Positions 8,490-18,726 of a DNA stretch of 64,000 bases are shown piece by piece. The notes beneath the pieces are model-generated. The model was not told the origin of the DNA and searched no databases. It saw only the letters and a program-made list of their open reading frames with translations. A program made the translations under genes and the position numbers. The stretch is from Oceanicaulis sp. GTDB lineage: Bacteria > Pseudomonadota > Alphaproteobacteria > Caulobacterales > Maricaulaceae. The stretch is from contig CP157796.1 in the NCBI GenBank assembly GCA_040112665.1, positions 1,366,813 through 1,430,812 of the forward strand, written 5' to 3'. How positions within the stretch are numbered: the stretch's first letter is position 1; each line of letters starts with the position of its first letter.

Positions 8490-9712
8490 AGGTCGAGCAC
8501 CACCGGGTCGCGCGGGGTGAGCGTGCAGTCGAAGGCGGCTGCGTCCACAGTGGGCTCGGCGTCGCCGTCGGGATCGCGCACATACAGCACTTCGGCGTCG
8601 TTCACGCAGATGCGGCGGTCCTCCGGCCAGCCGGCCTCGGCGTAATCGGGCGCGACATAGCCGTCCCAGATCACCGCGGGCAGGCGGCCGGTCGGGCCGA
8701 ACAGCGCGATGCGCGCGGCCTGCAGCATCATCTCGTCGGGATTGCCGCCGCCGCCCTCATAGGCGTTGTCGTACACCCAGATCGCCTCGGGATACTCCCC
8801 GAAGCCTTCAGGGGCGAGCTGGCGGGAGAAGTCCGCCGAGCGATAGCTCGAGATGATGACGTGAGCGGTGCGGTTGTCGCGCAGCCGGTTGTTGAAGATC
8901 TGCACGTCGTCGTTGGAGTTGATCAGGATTCCTGTGCCGGCAGGAACGCTGGCGACCGGCGTGCCCGCATGGCCGAAATTGGCGGTGTTGTTCTCGAACA
9001 CGTCGTTGTCGAACACCCGCGTGCCCGCGCCGGGGCGCGGCAGATGGGGCATGTTGAAGACCAGTATCCCGCCGGTGTTGTTGGTCGCCACGTTGCCGTA
9101 GACGTCCGCGTCGTTGGAGTTCTCGATCTCGATGCCCGCGACGTTGAACTCCGCGCGGTTGTTCCTGACGATGATGGTCTCGGACTGGCCCACATAGATG
9201 CCGGCGTCCGACGCGCCGATCGCCACGGAATCCTCGATCAGCACGTTCTTCGACTGCACGGGATAGAGCCCGTAGGCGCCGTTCTCGGTAGAGGGCCCGT
9301 TCGTCCACTCCACCCGAACGCCGCGGATCACGATGTTCTCGCCGTCGGTGATCTTCAGCGCGTCGCCGAGCGTGTCCTCGATGGCGAGGTTTTCAATCGT
9401 GAAATCGTCCGCGCCGGAGACCAGGAGCCCTTCCGCGCCCTGGCGCTGCTCGGCGAAGCTCAGGATCGTACGGTCCATGCCCTGACCGCGAATGGTGACC
9501 CCGTCCACAGTCAGCGACAGGCCGCGCTCGATGAGGAAGTTTCCTTCCGGGATCTCGATGACGTCGCCGGGCTGGGCGTCCAGCAGGGCGTTCATCAGCT
9601 CGGCCTGGTAGTCCCGGTCGAACCCGCTGACGTCGCGGCCCGGCTCCTCGGCCGCACATGCGGCGAGCGCGAGCGCGGCCAGCGCCGGAACCATGAGCGT
9701 TCCGATCCTCAT
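8486..9712 (-). CDS. Parallel beta-helix repeat lipoprotein partnered with diheme cytochrome
   Basis: The 408-aa product starts with a lipobox (LAAC, C19). Residues 55-290 are made of beta-helix rungs with Asn/Gly-rich turns (for example IENSNDADVYGN, VIRGVRVEW, IFNNRLRDN). The fold is shared with NosD-like and pectate-lyase-like proteins, but I see no certain catalytic residues. It is first in a coupled pair with the diheme cytochrome and has a strong GGGAGGAG ribosome site. A role as a periplasmic scaffold or carbohydrate/metal-binding partner for the cytochrome is inference. Confidence 0.82.
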   Translation of the reverse strand: MRIGTLMVPALAALALAACAAEEPGRDVSGFDRDYQAELMNALLDAQPGDVIEIPEGNFLIERGLSLTVDGVTIRGQGMDRTILSFAEQRQGAEGLLVSGADDFTIENLAIEDTLGDALKITDGENIVIRGVRVEWTNGPSTENGAYGLYPVQSKNVLIEDSVAIGASDAGIYVGQSETIIVRNNRAEFNVAGIEIENSNDADVYGNVATNNTGGILVFNMPHLPRPGAGTRVFDNDVFENNTANFGHAGTPVASVPAGTGILINSNDDVQIFNNRLRDNRTAHVIISSYRSADFSRQLAPEGFGEYPEAIWVYDNAYEGGGGNPDEMMLQAARIALFGPTGRLPAVIWDGYVAPDYAEAGWPEDRRICVNDAEVLYVRDPDGDAEPTVDAAAFDCTLTPRDPVVLDL

Positions 9713-9799
9713 CGGCGTCTCCTCCCTGACTGGCGGGCGCTTGGGCGCCTCTTTCCATGCCGGGGAGGTTAAACGAACAGCGTTCGCTGGGAAAGCGCC

Positions 9800-10465
9800 T
9801 CAGTCCGCGCCCAGGCTCAGCAGAAGGTAGAACACCGCCGGGACCGCGAGCATGGCGGGGATCACCAGCACCGCGAAGCCGAACAGCGCCACCATCAGCA
9901 CCGTCAGGAGCAGCAAGTTCAGCGCGAACAGCGGCCCGCCGCGATGGGGGTCGCGGCGCACCTCGTCGAGCATCCAGCCCAGGACCGGCGTGGCCATGAC
10001 CAGCCGGCCGATCAGACCGGCGCTGCGCCGCGCGAGGCCTGCGGGGTGGACCAAAAGCGCGTCGATCGAGCGCTCGCGCCGGGCGCCAGCCATGATCAGC
10101 GCCATGACCAGGCCCGCACCGGCCACCGCCGAGGCGGCGGCCAGGCCTTCACCGGCCTGGCTGACCAGCACGAAGGCGGCGATCGACAGAACCACGGTCA
10201 GCGGCGCCATGGCGCGCTGCACCGCGCGGGCGGGCCGCCAGACGGGCAGCGCCTCGCCGGCGTGACCGGCCATGGAGTTCGCCACATAGGCCAGCCCCGC
10301 GATGTAGTGAAACACCACCAGCGGGATCGACACCGCGACCAGGCCGAACGCGGTCGGGCTGTCGAAGAAGCCCGGCTTGGGCCCGGGAAACGCGGCATAG
10401 AGCCCGGCCCACAGAACGAACGGCAGCAGCATGAAGCCGCCCACGGCGTAGGGTATGAAGCGCAT
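9800..10465 (-). CDS. Polytopic membrane protein, unknown function
   Basis: I do not recognise a family. The 221-aa protein has about six hydrophobic segments, near residues 6-26, 38-62, 88-104, 107-127, 150-165 and 178-215, and few charged residues apart from a short loop (ARRERSIDALL). The start is supported by GAGGAA seven bases upstream. It stands alone between the beta-helix gene and acs, all on the minus strand but with separate spacing. Codon use matches its neighbours. Confidence 0.65.
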   Translation of the reverse strand: MRFIPYAVGGFMLLPFVLWAGLYAAFPGPKPGFFDSPTAFGLVAVSIPLVVFHYIAGLAYVANSMAGHAGEALPVWRPARAVQRAMAPLTVVLSIAAFVLVSQAGEGLAAASAVAGAGLVMALIMAGARRERSIDALLVHPAGLARRSAGLIGRLVMATPVLGWMLDEVRRDPHRGGPLFALNLLLLTVLMVALFGFAVLVIPAMLAVPAVFYLLLSLGAD

Positions 10466-10580
10466 GGGAATTCCTCACCGGGAAACTCAGGTATGCGCCT
10501 GATCTAGGCGCCCGGTGCGGCGGCGCAATACGCCCATGCTGCGGCGCAATAGCGCCCTTAAGAAGTGGGGTTATAAACCC

Positions 10581-12527
10581 TCACCCCAGCGCCGCTTTCC
10601 GCCCTTCGACAAGGTCGTCGACCACGCCGGGATCGGCCAGGGTGGAGGTGTCGCCGAGCTTGTCGTACTCGCCCTCGGCGATCTTTCTGAGGATGCGGCG
10701 CATGATCTTGCCCGAGCGGGTCTTGGGCAGGGCGGGCGTGAACTGGATCACGTCGGGGCTGGCGACCGGGCCGATCTCCTTGCGGACATGGTCTTTCAGC
10801 GCCTTCTCGGTGTCTGCGGTCGGCTCGATCCCCTCGATCAGGGTGACATAGCAATAGATGCCCTGGCCTTTGACGTCGTGGGGATAGCCCACCACCGCGC
10901 TTTCCGCGACGAGGTCGTGAAGCACCAGGGCGCTCTCGATCTCCGCCGTGCCCAGACGATGGCCGGAGACGTTGAGCACGTCGTCCACCCGGCCGGTGAT
11001 CCACCAGTATCCGTCCGCGTCGCGCCGCGCGCCGTCGCCGGTGAAATACGTGCCGGGATAGGCGGAGAAATAGGTCTCGAAAAAGCGCCGGTGGTCGCCG
11101 TAAACCGTGCGCATCTGCCCCGGCCAGCTGCCCTCCAGCACCAGATTGCCTTCCGCCGCGCCCTCGTCGGGCAGGCGGTTTCCTTCCGCGTCCATGAGGG
11201 CCGGGCGGACGCCGAACATCGGAAAGCTCGCCGCGCCGGGTTTGAGCGCATGTGCGCCGGGTAGCGGCGTGATCAGATGCCCGCCGGTCTCGGTCTGCCA
11301 CCAGGTGTCCACGATCGGGCAGCGCCCCTCGCCGACGCATTCGTGATACCAGCGCCAGGCCTCGGGATTGATCGGCTCGCCAACGCTGCCCAGAAGGCGC
11401 AGGGACGACCGGTCGTGCTTCTTCACCGGCTCGTCGCCGACGCGCATCAGCGACCGGATCGCGGTGGGCGCGGTGTAGATCACGGTGACGCGATGCTTGG
11501 CGACGATGCGCCAGGCGCGGTCGGCCCCCGGCCAGGTCGGCACGCCCTCGAACATCACGCTCGTCGCGCCGTTCGCCAGCGGGCCGTAGACGATATAGCT
11601 GTGCCCGGTCACCCAGCCGACGTCGGCGGTGCACCAGAACACGTCGTCCTCGCGATGGTCGAAGGTGTATTCATGGGTCATCGAGGCCCAGACCAGATAC
11701 CCGCCGGTGGTGTGCAGCACCCCTTTGGGCTTACCGGTGGACCCCGAGGTGTAGAGGATGAAGAGCGGGTCTTCGGCCTTCATCGGCTCGGGCTCGCACT
11801 TTGAATCGACCTCCAGGCCCAGCTCGTGATGCCAGTGGTCGCGCCCCTCGACCCAGCCCACCGGCGCGCCGGTATGGCGCACGCACAGCACCGCCTTCAC
11901 CCCGCCGCAGATGTCGATCGCCCTGTCGACGTTTTCCTTCAGCGGCACGCCCTTCCCGCCGCGCACGCCCTGATCGGCGGTGACGACGAATTCGGACTTG
12001 CAGTCCTCGATCCGGCCGGCCAGCGCCTCGGGGGAGAACCCGCCGAACACGACCGAGTGCACCGCCCCGATCCTGGCGCACGCCAGCATGGCGTAGGCGG
12101 CCTCGGGGATCATCGGCATGTACAGGGTGACCCGGTCGCCCTTGCCGACCCCGATCCTCTTCAGCTCGTTGGCGAAGCGGCAGACATGGTTGTGCAGCTG
12201 CGCATACGTGATCGCGTGATGGTAGGCGGGATTGTCGCCCTCCCAGATCAGCGCGACCTTGTTGGCGCGCTTGGGAAGATGCCGGTCCACACATTCGTAG
12301 CAGGCGTTCAGAACCCCGTCCTCGAACCAGCGGATATGAAGGTCGTCCTCGGCGAAGCTCACGTCGGAGATCGTCTCTGGCCGGGTGAACCAGTCCAGCC
12401 GCTTCACCTCGTCGCGCCAGAACGCCTCGGGCTCCTCGATCGAGCGGCGATACATCAGCGCATAGCGCTCGGGCCCGATGGCCGCGTCGGCGAAGCTGTC
12501 AGGAACCGGATAAAGATCCTCGGCCAT
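10581..12527 (-). CDS. acs: Acetyl-CoA synthetase (AMP-forming)
   Basis: This enzyme activates acetate to acetyl-CoA through an acetyl-adenylate in the cytoplasm. The 648-aa product is full length. The P-loop-like A3 motif [11 protein letters not shown] and the acyl/AMP pocket WWQTETGG are present. The C-terminal lysine motif [13 protein letters not shown] is the usual site of regulatory acetylation. The ATG at 12527 is chosen because GAGGAG precedes it and the N-terminus ([12 protein letters not shown]) fits. In-frame extensions to 12695 look like leader. The gene is divergent from the creatininase-family gene. Confidence 0.96.
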   Translation of the reverse strand: MAEDLYPVPDSFADAAIGPERYALMYRRSIEEPEAFWRDEVKRLDWFTRPETISDVSFAEDDLHIRWFEDGVLNACYECVDRHLPKRANKVALIWEGDNPAYHHAITYAQLHNHVCRFANELKRIGVGKGDRVTLYMPMIPEAAYAMLACARIGAVHSVVFGGFSPEALAGRIEDCKSEFVVTADQGVRGGKGVPLKENVDRAIDICGGVKAVLCVRHTGAPVGWVEGRDHWHHELGLEVDSKCEPEPMKAEDPLFILYTSGSTGKPKGVLHTTGGYLVWASMTHEYTFDHREDDVFWCTADVGWVTGHSYIVYGPLANGATSVMFEGVPTWPGADRAWRIVAKHRVTVIYTAPTAIRSLMRVGDEPVKKHDRSSLRLLGSVGEPINPEAWRWYHECVGEGRCPIVDTWWQTETGGHLITPLPGAHALKPGAASFPMFGVRPALMDAEGNRLPDEGAAEGNLVLEGSWPGQMRTVYGDHRRFFETYFSAYPGTYFTGDGARRDADGYWWITGRVDDVLNVSGHRLGTAEIESALVLHDLVAESAVVGYPHDVKGQGIYCYVTLIEGIEPTADTEKALKDHVRKEIGPVASPDVIQFTPALPKTRSGKIMRRILRKIAEGEYDKLGDTSTLADPGVVDDLVEGRKAALG

Positions 12528-12681
12528 GGCGCGTCTCCTCCCTGAAGGGCGTGTCTTCTCTCGTTGCGCCGAGCATCGCGCGGGGATGGGGGCGGGGGCA
12601 AGGCGGGGCGTGTGAACTCCCGCTTGCGCTTCGGCGCGCTCCGGTGTCCTCTCCGCGATCATTGTTTTCCGGGGAGCGCCC

Positions 12682-13419
12682 ATGCTGCTGCACACCGCGT
12701 CCTGGCCCGAGGTCGAGGCCTATCTCAAGCGTTCGAAGGGGATCGTGATCCCGGTGGGCTCGACCGAGCAGCACGGCCCGAACGGGCTGGTGGGCACCGA
12801 CGCGATCTGCCCCGAGGTGATCGCGCGCGAGGCCGGCGAAGAGGCCGGCTTTCTGGTCGGCCCGACCTTCAATGTCGGCGTGGCCCAGCACCATCTGGGC
12901 TTTCCCGGATCGATGACGCTGCGGCCCTCGACCATGATCGCGGCGATGAACGACTGGATGGATTCCCTGGTCCGCCACGGCTTCAAGCGCATCTACTGGC
13001 TCAACGGCCATGGCGGCAACATCGCCACCATCCAGGCCGCGTTCGCTGAAAGCTACGCCGCCTGGTCGATGGACGGGGAGGCCTGCCCCTACCGGCTCGC
13101 CTCGAAAAACTGGTGGGAGCTCGACGGCGTCGGCGCGCTGTGCAAATCGCTTTTTCCGGTGGGGGAGGGCAGCCACGCCACCGCCAGCGAGGTGTCGGTC
13201 ACCTATTACGCCCATCCCGAGGCGGTCAAAACCGTCGAGATGAGCCCCAGGATCGCTCCTGAAGGCCGGTTCGCGGACGCGGCGGATTACCGGACCCGCT
13301 TCCCCGACGGCCGGATCGGTTCGGACCCGTCACAGGCCACGCCGGAGAAAGGCGCGGAGATCGTCAGGGCCGCCAAGGCCGCGCTGATCAGCGACGTGGC
13401 GGCCTTCTTCGAAGGCTGA
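12682..13419 (+). CDS. Creatininase-family amidohydrolase
   Basis: The 245-aa protein belongs to the creatininase/MftE family of metal-dependent amide or lactam hydrolases. Metal-binding motifs are visible: E29 and H31 in [10 protein letters not shown]40 in VGTDA, and the NGHGGN loop near residues 108-113. A late Glu lies in [10 protein letters not shown]. The family also includes enzymes of riboflavin/F420 and mycofactocin pathways, and no clue in the neighbourhood picks a substrate. It is a single gene, divergent from acs, and followed by a possible terminator. Confidence 0.85.
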   Translation: MLLHTASWPEVEAYLKRSKGIVIPVGSTEQHGPNGLVGTDAICPEVIAREAGEEAGFLVGPTFNVGVAQHHLGFPGSMTLRPSTMIAAMNDWMDSLVRHGFKRIYWLNGHGGNIATIQAAFAESYAAWSMDGEACPYRLASKNWWELDGVGALCKSLFPVGEGSHATASEVSVTYYAHPEAVKTVEMSPRIAPEGRFADAADYRTRFPDGRIGSDPSQATPEKGAEIVRAAKAALISDVAAFFEG

Positions 13420-13439
13420 GCGGAGCGGCCGCAGCGCCG

Positions 13440-13459
13440 GCTTTCGTGAAGCTTTTTTT
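13440..13459 (+). terminator. Weak intrinsic terminator after the creatininase gene
   Basis: GCTTT-CGT-GAAGC forms a 5-bp stem with one G:T pair and a 3-nt loop, and is followed directly by seven T residues. It lies 20 nt past the stop codon. The T-tract is striking in this GC-rich DNA, but the stem is short, so it may need extra factors. Confidence 0.45.
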
Positions 13460-13550
13460 GCGAATTCGCCGACCCTCTTTTCGCCGGCGGCCGGTGCGGG
13501 TATGAGGCCTCAATGGCCGTACGGCCCGCCTGGCGACGAGGGAGTTCGTG

Positions 13551-14132
13551 ATGACCGTTCTGCGCTTCTCCACCCTGACCGCGTTCGCGCTTCTGCTCGC
13601 CGCCTGCGGCGAGACCGAAGGGCCGGACGCCTCGCCCTACGCCGCCGGCGAAACGGACGCCGAGCAGGTCAACACCGAGCCTGCGGCCGAGACCGTCGAG
13701 GACGGCGAGACCGGCGAGGCCGAAGCGCCCGCCGAAGACGGCGATCAGCTCTCCGAACTCGATCGGATCGCCCGCGAGGCCTGCGAAGTCGGCGATCAGG
13801 GCTTCGCCGAAAACCTGCCTGAAAACGCGGTCTTCGCTGCGCGCGGGCCGGATGCGCGGGTGCATGTCGGCTGGGTCCGGGACGGATCCCCCCGCGAGCT
13901 GATCTTCTACACCCCCGGGCTCGAGGACGCCGACCGTCAGGCGCTCGACATGGCCGTAGCCGACGTCCAGCGCCGTAATCTCGTGCCCGGCTTTGACCGC
14001 AGCGCGCTGACCGGCGTGCACCGCGGTCAGGACGGCCGGTTCTGCGTGGTCCAGAGCGAAGCCGAAGTCGTCGATCCGCTGGTTGAGATCGCAAGCCGGC
14101 TCGAGGCCGCCGCTCAGGCGCCTGCTGAATAG
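13551..14132 (+). CDS. Putative lipoprotein, unknown function
   Basis: The 193-aa product has a lipobox (LLAAC, C19). An Ala/Glu/Asp-rich, probably disordered linker runs to about residue 65, followed by a compact domain (near residues 66-185) with a single pair of cysteines (EACEV and RFCVV). I do not recognise the domain. The ATG at 13551 has AGGGAG seven bases upstream, while a GTG directly before it has poorer spacing. It ends 1 nt before the convergent Rieske gene. Confidence 0.6.
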   Translation: MTVLRFSTLTAFALLLAACGETEGPDASPYAAGETDAEQVNTEPAAETVEDGETGEAEAPAEDGDQLSELDRIAREACEVGDQGFAENLPENAVFAARGPDARVHVGWVRDGSPRELIFYTPGLEDADRQALDMAVADVQRRNLVPGFDRSALTGVHRGQDGRFCVVQSEAEVVDPLVEIASRLEAAAQAPAE

Positions 14133-14133
14133 A

Positions 14134-14478
14134 TCAGGCGGCGATCACCGCGCCGTCCTTCACCTCGATCGCGACGGGTTTGAGCCCGGCCTTGCCGGCC
14201 GGGCCGCCCACGCACGCGCCGGTCCCGATCTCGAAGCTCGCGCCGTGAAACGGGCAGACGACGAATTTGTCTTCGCTGACCAGCGTCTTGCCCGAGGGCA
14301 GGCAGAGCGGCCGGCCCTGATGGGGGCAGACATTCACATAGGCGCGCACCGTCTCGCCCGATCGCAGGATCAGGATCGGCAGCTTTTCGTAATCGGCCGG
14401 CGCGCCGCCAGGGTTCGGGACGGCGTCGAGCTGTTTGAGGACGGTGCCCGGCGCCGGGGTCGTCTCTGGCGCGCTCAT
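14134..14478 (-). CDS. Rieske [2Fe-2S] ferredoxin-like protein
   Basis: This 114-aa soluble protein carries one Rieske cluster. Ligands are C51 and H53 (CPHQG) and C75 and H78 (CPFHGA), with the usual spacing of Rieske-type ferredoxins such as those of dioxygenases or NirD. There is no membrane anchor. Its ATG overlaps the last base of the yciI stop, so it is coupled to yciI and is the last gene of the tsaD-gpsA-yciI run. No oxygenase lies nearby, so its redox partner is unknown. Confidence 0.87.
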   Translation of the reverse strand: MSAPETTPAPGTVLKQLDAVPNPGGAPADYEKLPILILRSGETVRAYVNVCPHQGRPLCLPSGKTLVSEDKFVVCPFHGASFEIGTGACVGGPAGKAGLKPVAIEVKDGAVIAA

Positions 14479-14768
14479 CACAGCCCCTCCGGGGTTTTCA
14501 GCGTCCATTTGAACGGCATCCAGAACACGTCGGCGAACAGCTCCGCCTTGGCGTAAGGATCGCCGGACAGGATCTCGCGCAGGGCGGCTTCGTCCTCGGC
14601 CTCGACGATCAGAAGCGAGCCGGCGGGGTTTCCTTCCCGGTCCAGAAGCGGCCCGCCCATCTTCACCGGCGAGCCTTCCGCGCCCGCCCAATCCAGATGC
14701 GCCTGACGGTTCTCCATGCGCACGGGCAGGGCTCCGGCGCGATCGGTGCAGGTGACGGCGAAGAGCAT
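14478..14768 (-). CDS. YciI-family protein
   Basis: This 96-aa protein has the ferredoxin-like fold of YciI. Conserved features include the histidine in RQAHLDW and the C-terminal block FADVFWMPFKWT. The family includes dehalogenase-like and stress-linked members, and the reaction is unknown for most. It follows gpsA by 12 nt and overlaps the Rieske gene by 1 nt, consistent with an operon. The tsaD-gpsA-yciI order recurs in alphaproteobacteria. Confidence 0.85.
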   Translation of the reverse strand: MLFAVTCTDRAGALPVRMENRQAHLDWAGAEGSPVKMGGPLLDREGNPAGSLLIVEAEDEAALREILSGDPYAKAELFADVFWMPFKWTLKTPEGL

Positions 14769-14780
14769 GGGCGGGTCCTG

Positions 14781-15773
14781 TCAATCGGTCTCGGATTTGA
14801 AGGGGCGGGCGAGCAGGGCTTCGATGGCCGCGTCCACGCGCATCTCACCGGCCAGCACGGCGGCGACGGCTTCGCAGATCGGCATGTCCACGCCGTGCTT
14901 TTTCGCCAGGTCGACGACGGCGGGCGCTGTGGCGACGCCTTCGGTCACCGCCTTGCGCGCGCCCAGAATGTCGCTCAGCGCCTCGCCGCGCCCCAGCGCC
15001 AGCCCGCAGCTCATGTTTCGTGATTGCGGCGAGGAGCAGGTGAGGACCAGATCCCCCAGACCGCACAACCCGGCCAGCGTCTCGCGCCGTCCGCCCAGCG
15101 CTTCGCCCAGCCGGCTCATCTCGGCGAAGCCGCGTGCGATCAGGGCGGCATGGGCCGACCGGCCGAGCTCCCGGCCTTCCACGATGCCGGCGGCGATGGC
15201 GAGCACGTTCTTGACCGCGCCGCCCGCTTCGGCGCCGACCAGATCGTCGGTCCAGTACGGCCGGAAGCCCGGAGAGCCGATCGCCGCCATCAGGTCTTCG
15301 CCCAGCGCCTTGTCCGCGCAGGCGAGCGTAACGGCGGTGGGCAGGCCCTTGGCGACGTCGATCGCAAAGCTCGGCCCCGACAAGACGGCGGCGCGCGCTT
15401 GGGGCAGTTCTTCGGCCAGCACGTCGGTCATCAGGGCCAGCGTGGACTGCTCGAACCCCTTCGCGCAGAGCACGATGGGCAAGGTGTCACGCGCATGGGG
15501 TCTGAGCGCCTTCAGCGTCGCGCGCACATGCTGGGCCGGGGTGACCAGAAGCACCGCCTCGGCCTCGCCGGCTTGGGCGATGTCGGTGGTGGCGCGCACC
15601 CGGTCATGCAGCCGGACGCCGGGCAGGAAGACGGTGTTTTCCCGTGCGCCGTTCACGGCCTCGGCGACCTCGGCCTCGCGCGCCCACAGCGTGACGGCCC
15701 GGCCCGCGGCTGCGGCGGTCTGCGCAAGCGCCGTGCCCCAGGCGCCGGCGCCGATGACGGCGATGGACTGCAT
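14781..15773 (-). CDS. gpsA: Glycerol-3-phosphate dehydrogenase [NAD(P)+]
   Basis: GpsA reduces dihydroxyacetone phosphate to sn-glycerol-3-phosphate, the backbone for phospholipids. The 330-aa product has the N-terminal Rossmann motif [10 protein letters not shown] (residues 8-17). It also has the conserved catalytic region around residue 190 ([13 protein letters not shown], with the active lysine) and the NTR-like pocket further on. Length is normal. It lies between tsaD and yciI with short gaps on the same strand. Confidence 0.94.
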   Translation of the reverse strand: MQSIAVIGAGAWGTALAQTAAAAGRAVTLWAREAEVAEAVNGARENTVFLPGVRLHDRVRATTDIAQAGEAEAVLLVTPAQHVRATLKALRPHARDTLPIVLCAKGFEQSTLALMTDVLAEELPQARAAVLSGPSFAIDVAKGLPTAVTLACADKALGEDLMAAIGSPGFRPYWTDDLVGAEAGGAVKNVLAIAAGIVEGRELGRSAHAALIARGFAEMSRLGEALGGRRETLAGLCGLGDLVLTCSSPQSRNMSCGLALGRGEALSDILGARKAVTEGVATAPAVVDLAKKHGVDMPICEAVAAVLAGEMRVDAAIEALLARPFKSETD

Positions 15774-15790
15774 CGGCGTGTCCTTCCTTC

Positions 15791-16936
15791 TCAGGCCTTC
15801 GGCCCTTTGCGTCCCGCCCCGCTCGCCGGGCTGGCGGCGGCCGCTTCGGGATCGAGCGGCCAGCGCGCGCGGGCGGGCGCGTCCAGCCCGTCGGTCAGCC
15901 CCAGCGCCAGACGCTCCGCGCCGGCGAGCGCGATCATGGCGGCGTTATCGGTGCAGTATTTCAGCGGCGGCGCAACCAGATCGAAGCCGCGCTCCTCAGC
16001 CGCCGCTTTCAGGCGCGCGCGCACCTCCCCGTTCGCCGCCACCCCGCCCGCGACGACGATGCGGCGGGTCCGCCCCAGGCGCTCGGCGGCCTGATCCATC
16101 GCCCGGCCCGCCCGCTCGGCCAGATGGCGCGCAATGGCGGCCTGAACGGCGGCGGCGAGATCGTTGCGGTCGGCCTCGCCGGGCGCCTCGAGGCTCTCCC
16201 AGGCCCGCCGCGCGGCGGTCTTGAGGCCCGCAAAGGAAAAGTCGCAGGATTTATCCCGCGCCAGCATGCGCGGCAGCTCGAACCGGTCCGGATCGGCCGC
16301 CGATTTCGCCGCCCGCTCCACCGCCGGACCGCCGGGAAAGCCCAGCCCCATGATCTTGGCGGTCTTGTCGAAGGCTTCGCCCGCCGCGTCGTCGATCGTC
16401 GAGCCGAGCCGCTCGACCCGGCCCACGCCTTCGACCAGAGCCAGCTGGGTGTGACCTCCGCTCACCAGAAGCAGCAGATAGGGAAACTCGATCTGTTCGG
16501 TCAGGCGCGGCGACAGCGCGTGGCCTTCAAGGTGATTGACCGCGATCAGCGGCACGCCCGCGCCCAGCGCGATCCCCTTGGCGGTCATCAGCGCGGCCAT
16601 CACCCCGCCGATCAGCCCCGGCCCGGCCGTCGCGGCGACCGCGTCGAGCTCCCCGGGCGACAGCCCGGCTTCGGCCAGCGTCTCGGCGGCCAGCGCGTCG
16701 ATCCGCTCGGCGTGTGCGCGCGCGGCGATCTCGGGCACCACCCCGCCATAGGGGGCGTGCGCGGCGGTCTGTCCGGCGACGCGCTCGGACAGGATCGTCA
16801 CCGACCCGTCTGGCGCCCGGCGCAGGATCGCCGCGGCGGTGTCGTCGCAGCTCGATTCAAGGCCGAGCACGACCAGCGCGCGGGCCTGCGGCGACGCGGC
16901 GGCTTGATGCGGGTCGGAGACATGGGGTAACGCCAT
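15791..16936 (-). CDS. tsaD: tRNA threonylcarbamoyladenosine (t6A) transferase subunit TsaD
   Basis: TsaD transfers the threonylcarbamoyl group to A37 of ANN-decoding tRNAs, together with TsaB and TsaE. The 381-aa product has the ASKHA-fold start [13 protein letters not shown] (residues 24-36), the metal ligands H60 and H75 in [16 protein letters not shown], and the SGGHTQL loop. About 20 residues precede the usual start of homologs, so an internal start is possible, although a GGAAG lies before the ATG used. It is divergent from hemC across only 67 nt. Confidence 0.95.
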   Translation of the reverse strand: MALPHVSDPHQAAASPQARALVVLGLESSCDDTAAAILRRAPDGSVTILSERVAGQTAAHAPYGGVVPEIAARAHAERIDALAAETLAEAGLSPGELDAVAATAGPGLIGGVMAALMTAKGIALGAGVPLIAVNHLEGHALSPRLTEQIEFPYLLLLVSGGHTQLALVEGVGRVERLGSTIDDAAGEAFDKTAKIMGLGFPGGPAVERAAKSAADPDRFELPRMLARDKSCDFSFAGLKTAARRAWESLEAPGEADRNDLAAAVQAAIARHLAERAGRAMDQAAERLGRTRRIVVAGGVAANGEVRARLKAAAEERGFDLVAPPLKYCTDNAAMIALAGAERLALGLTDGLDAPARARWPLDPEAAAASPASGAGRKGPKA

Positions 16937-17003
16937 GAACTTCCGTTAGCGCCCGCCCGGCGCGGTTACAACAGCGCGGTGAAGCGCGCCGAGCGAGGCC
17001 TTG

Positions 17004-17960
17004 ATGACGAAACCCCTTCCGATCGCCACCAGAACCTCGCCTCTGGCGACGACCCAGACCAAGGACGTGCAGGCCAGGCTGGCGGCTGCGACGGGGCGGA
17101 CGGCGGAAACGGATTTCCCGATTCTCGGCATGCAGACGACGGGTGACCGGATCACCGACCGGGCGCTTCTGGCCGCCGGCGGCAAGGGGCTTTTCACCAA
17201 GGAACTGGACGCGGCGCTTTTGTCGGGCGAAGCGCGCTTCGCCGTGCACTCCATGAAGGACGTGCCCACGAAGCTGCCTGAGGGGCTTGAAATCGCGGCG
17301 ATTCTCGAACGCGAGGATCCGCGCGACGTGCTCATCACAAGCGGCGAGATCTACCGCGTCGACGATCTGCCGGAAGGCGCGGTGCTGGGCACCGCCTCGA
17401 TCCGCCGTCAGGCCCAGGCGCTCAGGCGCCGGCCCGATCTCAGGATCGTTCTCCTGCGCGGAAACGTGGATACGAGGCTTGAAAAGATCCGCTCCGGCGA
17501 GATTGACGCGACCTTCCTCGCCCGCGCCGGTTTGCGGCGCCTGGGGCGCGCCGAAGCCGAGCGCGAACCGGTCAGCGACACCGAAATGATCCCCGCCCCG
17601 GCCCAGGGCTGCGTCGGCGTTGCGATTCGTTCGGACGACGACGAGGCCCGCGAGATCGCCGCGCTGATCAACCACGCCGAAAGCCATGTCCGGGCGCGGG
17701 CCGAACGCGGGTTCCTGGCGGCGCTGGACGGCTCCTGCCGCACGCCCATCGCGGCCCATGCCGCCTTCGGCGCGGACGGGAAAGTGCATCTGCGCGGCGA
17801 GGCGCTATCGACCGACGGCACAGCCTGCTGGGCGGATTCCGTCATTGCGGACATAGGCATGGACCCGCACGCCGCCGAAGATGTCGGCCGCACGCTCGGC
17901 GCTGCGGTGAAGAAAGCCGGCGGCGCCGATCTCGCCGCGATCGTCGAGCAGACCGGGTGA
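17004..17960 (+). CDS. hemC: Hydroxymethylbilane synthase (porphobilinogen deaminase)
   Basis: HemC joins four porphobilinogen units into hydroxymethylbilane in heme synthesis. The 318-aa product has the substrate Asp in VHSMKDVP (D86), the arginine-rich binding segment (TASIRRQAQ), and the dipyrromethane-cofactor cysteine C245 in LDGSCRTPIAA. The ATG at 17004 is preceded by GAGG; a TTG sits one codon earlier. Its stop overlaps the hemD GTG start (GTGA, 17957-17960). Confidence 0.96.
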   Translation: MTKPLPIATRTSPLATTQTKDVQARLAAATGRTAETDFPILGMQTTGDRITDRALLAAGGKGLFTKELDAALLSGEARFAVHSMKDVPTKLPEGLEIAAILEREDPRDVLITSGEIYRVDDLPEGAVLGTASIRRQAQALRRRPDLRIVLLRGNVDTRLEKIRSGEIDATFLARAGLRRLGRAEAEREPVSDTEMIPAPAQGCVGVAIRSDDDEAREIAALINHAESHVRARAERGFLAALDGSCRTPIAAHAAFGADGKVHLRGEALSTDGTACWADSVIADIGMDPHAAEDVGRTLGAAVKKAGGADLAAIVEQTG

Positions 17961-18655
17961 AAACGGTCCTGGTGACCCGCGCCCGCCCCGGCGCGGGCCG
18001 CACCATCGCCGCGCTCGAAAAAGCCGGCTACGCCGCGCTGGACGCGGCCACCGCCGAGGTGAAATTCCTCGACGCCTCCCCCGATCTCTCCAGCGCTGCG
18101 GCGCTGGCGCTGACCAGCCCCAACGGCGCGGCTGCGGCGTCCGCGCTGAAGCTCGGCGGTCATCTTCCGGTCTATGCAGTGGGCGACGCGACGGCGGAGG
18201 CCGCTCGAAAGGCCGGATTCGCGTCGGTCGCAAGCGCGGACGGCGACGGCGCGGCGCTGGCCCGGCTCATCGCGGCGAACCCGCCCGGCGGTCCGGTCGC
18301 CCATCTTCACGGGGTGCGCACGGGCTTTGACCTCGTCGCCGCGCTGGAGGGGGCGGGCGTGGCGGCGTTCGGCGCGGCGGTCTACGACACGGTTCAGACG
18401 CCGGCCTATGGCGATGAAATCATCAGCGCTCTGCCCGAAGCCTTAGTCCTGATCCACTCGCCCGCCGGGGCGGAGCGCTTCGCCGAAAAAATCGCCGGCA
18501 GGATCGATCCGGGAGCTCTGAGAGCCGCAGCGATTTCAGACGCCGCTGCTTCGCCTTTGCGGGCTGCGGGAACGCGCCGCATCGCGGTTGCGAGGGAACC
18601 GAACGAGCCTGCGCTCTTTGACGCGCTGGCGGCGCTGTTCGGCCCGGCGCCGTGA
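17957..18655 (+). CDS. hemD: Uroporphyrinogen-III synthase
   Basis: HemD cyclises hydroxymethylbilane to uroporphyrinogen III with inversion of ring D. The 232-aa protein has the typical weakly conserved two-lobed pattern: VLVTRARPGAGRT at the N-terminus, LALTSPNGA in lobe one, and LVLIHSPAGAERF in lobe two. The start is a GTG inside the hemC stop, so translation is coupled. Identification relies on both pattern and position. Confidence 0.9.
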   Translation: MKTVLVTRARPGAGRTIAALEKAGYAALDAATAEVKFLDASPDLSSAAALALTSPNGAAAASALKLGGHLPVYAVGDATAEAARKAGFASVASADGDGAALARLIAANPPGGPVAHLHGVRTGFDLVAALEGAGVAAFGAAVYDTVQTPAYGDEIISALPEALVLIHSPAGAERFAEKIAGRIDPGALRAAAISDAAASPLRAAGTRRIAVAREPNEPALFDALAALFGPAP

Positions 18656-18726
18656 CAGGCGCGCCGGTGGCCTATCGGCGCGACGCATCCTAGACTTCGC
18701 CGCGGCAATTCATGGACCGGCCCAGC

